A stretch of DNA of 6,836 bases from an uncultured Lachnospiraceae bacterium. Its GTDB lineage: Bacteria > Bacillota > Clostridia > Lachnospirales > Lachnospiraceae. Below, one piece after another: positions 5,511 through 6,836 of the stretch. The DNA lies in NCBI GenBank assembly GCA_949346185.1, contig CASGVX010000115.1:1-6836 (forward strand), written 5' to 3'. Made by a program: the position numbers and the translations under genes. Under the pieces are notes generated by a model that saw only the letters and a program-made list of their open reading frames with translations, was not told where the DNA came from and searched no databases. Position 1 is the first letter of the stretch; every line of letters starts with the position of its first letter.

Positions 5511-6119
5511 ATGAAAATCAGCCCTGAGAATAAGTTCTTTTCCTTCATGTCAAAAATCGGAGACTTCATTACATTGAATCTTCTGTTCCTAATCACCTGC
5601 CTTCCGGTGATTACCATCGGGGCATCCTGCTGCGCCCTGTATTTTTCCATTAAAAAAAGGATTCTCGACAAAGAATCCTACATTTTCCACGACTATTTTT
5701 CCGCATGGAAGGAAAACTTCAAAAACGCCACCTGCATCCGGAGTTGCTTTCTCATACTCTTTCCCGTGCTCTTTTTCTTTTCCAGATACTTTGCGAGCCA
5801 TCTCACGAATCTATTCGTGGTAGCGGCCTACATGATTTTCCTGCTATGCTTTCTTTTCCCCCTGATGTATGTATTCCCATTGCAGACAACATTTGTCAAC
5901 ACGCCTCTGCACATTATCAAGAACGCTTTCCTCACAGCGATACTTCACCTGCCCCACACCATCGGGCTTCTGGCAGCCACAGTGATTCCCCTCTCCATCA
6001 CCTGGCTATTCCCCCAGGCATTATATTTCACTCTGGCCTATTGTCTGCTGATCGGCTGTTCCCTCACCTGCACGGCAAGCGTCATCATCACCGGAAAGGC
6101 ACTGGAAGAATATCTCTGA
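5511..6119 (+). CDS. yesL: YesL/DUF624 family membrane protein
   Basis: A 202-residue integral membrane protein of the DUF624 family, named after B. subtilis YesL, which sits in an oligosaccharide-uptake operon. The biochemical role is unknown; relatives are repeatedly found beside CUT1 sugar importers and their regulators, as here. The family N-terminus is clear: a short polar start, then GDFITLNLLFLITCLPVITIG at 17-37 with the conserved LP-V-TIGAS turn and a following CALYFSIKKR. Hydrophobic spans lie at about 17-45, 76-94, 100-123, 140-167 and 170-193, and the protein ends in GKALEEYL. AAGGAGG at 5497-5503 lies seven bases above the ATG. The gene is divergent from the transporter operon, and its last 32 bases overlap the 3' end of the opposing regulator gene. 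Length and composition are normal for the family. Confidence 0.88.
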   Translation: MKISPENKFFSFMSKIGDFITLNLLFLITCLPVITIGASCCALYFSIKKRILDKESYIFHDYFSAWKENFKNATCIRSCFLILFPVLFFFSRYFASHLTNLFVVAAYMIFLLCFLFPLMYVFPLQTTFVNTPLHIIKNAFLTAILHLPHTIGLLAATVIPLSITWLFPQALYFTLAYCLLIGCSLTCTASVIITGKALEEYL

Positions 6120-6836
6120 CACTCCTGCGCTCCACCACCTGGCCCTCCACGTAACGCACGCCATCATGTCCTGCCTTCCCCTGCATCTTTTTGACAAGAA
6201 TGCGCACCGCCAGCCTTGCCATCTTTTTCACATCTACCCGATATGTGGTAATCTCCTCTGCAAAGGGATGCCCATAGAGAAAATCATCATATCCCACGAT
6301 GGACACGTCCTCCGGCACCCGCAGCCCCCGCTCCCGCAATTTGTCATAAAGGAATCCCGCAGAATAGTCACAGTTGCACACAAATGCGGTGGGCAGCCCA
6401 TCCGGCAGGGAAAACCCAACATTTCCCGTTTTCAAATCCCGATCCTCCAGCACCCACTCCGGACGAATCGGCACGCCCCACTCTTCCATCCCCTTGCGAA
6501 ACCCGAAATAGCGATCCATAATGCTTTCCGTAGCGGCCACGGAACCCAGAAATCCAATCTCCCGATGCCCTCGCTCCAGCAGATACCTAGTCATTTGGTA
6601 CATTCCCAGATAACTCATGGACAGCACCGCATCCCGTTCCATCCTCCCGTCATGGAAGTCCAAAAGCACTATGGGAATTTTCGCCGCCCGATACAGCCGT
6701 TCCATATACGCTGCATCCATCCAGCCAATCACGATCAGGCCATTCACAAAATTTTCCAAGAGGAGCTTCGGCAGTTTGCTATCTGGCGTGATTTCCCTGT
6801 CCAAGATTTCAAAAAGAGTAAAGCTGTTTCTCTTGG
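6088..6836 (-). CDS. LacI-family transcriptional regulator, N-terminally cut by the window edge
   Basis: The last 248 residues of a LacI/GalR-type regulator of about 340. The frame stays open to the right edge; the helix-turn-helix and hinge lie outside the window. What remains is the periplasmic-binding-protein-like effector domain: KLPKLLLENFVNGLIVIGW near 20-38, IPIVLLDFHDGR at 53-64, MTRYLLERGHREIGFLGSVA at 81-100, DRYFGFRKGMEEWGVPI at 107-123, TAFVCNCDYSAG at 149-160, the signature LRVPEDVSIVGYDDF at 171-185, and the domain end RRSVRDILP. The usual ANDxxA of the family reads CNCDYSA here. There is no terminator between it and the convergent yesL-like gene; the stop codons lie inside each other's genes. 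By position it most likely controls the mannooligosaccharide operon in response to a manno-disaccharide or related sugar, which is inference. Confidence 0.9.
   Translation of the reverse strand, partial: KRNSFTLFEILDREITPDSKLPKLLLENFVNGLIVIGWMDAAYMERLYRAAKIPIVLLDFHDGRMERDAVLSMSYLGMYQMTRYLLERGHREIGFLGSVAATESIMDRYFGFRKGMEEWGVPIRPEWVLEDRDLKTGNVGFSLPDGLPTAFVCNCDYSAGFLYDKLRERGLRVPEDVSIVGYDDFLYGHPFAEEITTYRVDVKKMARLAVRILVKKMQGKAGHDGVRYVEGQVVERRSVRDILPVPFR

Overview
The window looks like part of a beta-mannan / mannooligosaccharide utilisation locus from a gut Firmicute, most likely a Lachnospiraceae member (Roseburia, Blautia or Ruminococcus-like). The evidence is the gene content, strong AGGAGG ribosome binding sites, moderately GC-rich genes beside a very AT-rich promoter region, and the close match of the proteins to the Ruminococcus albus mannan phosphorolysis set. 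Species assignment is inference; no search was run.

Layout. Everything from about 5218 down to 1 is one minus-strand gene train, read right to left. It contains a lipoprotein solute-binding protein gene (broken), the tail of a MalF-type permease gene (broken), an intact MalG-type permease, a GH130 beta-1,4-mannooligosaccharide phosphorylase, a cellobiose/mannobiose 2-epimerase, a GH130 4-O-beta-mannosyl-glucose phosphorylase, and the first 52 codons of what looks like a CE2-type SGNH acetyl esterase running off the left edge. A YesL/DUF624 membrane protein gene (5511-6119, plus strand) is divergent from this train. A LacI-family regulator gene (6088-6836, minus strand, N-terminus outside the window) faces yesL, and their 3' ends overlap by 32 bp. 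The AT-rich gap 5219-5510 carries the candidate divergent promoters and repeats that could be operators.

How the genes fit together (established for the R. albus and Roseburia pathway, applied here by homology). Mannooligosaccharides enter through the ABC importer and the esterase removes acetyl groups. The longer-chain GH130 phosphorylase releases mannose-1-phosphate until mannobiose remains. The epimerase turns mannobiose into mannosyl-glucose, and the second GH130 enzyme splits that into mannose-1-phosphate and glucose. The LacI protein is the probable local regulator.

The main oddity is the transporter. The binding-protein gene has an apparent one-base loss in an A-tract just after its lipobox. 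After about 92 codons it jumps directly, out of frame, into the last 52 codons of the MalF-type permease. Roughly 2 kb that should encode most of both proteins is absent. This is either a real deletion that disables the importer or an assembly join error; the sequence alone cannot decide. I see no wholly new system here: the locus type is known, and the points of interest are the transporter lesion and the cis-structures.
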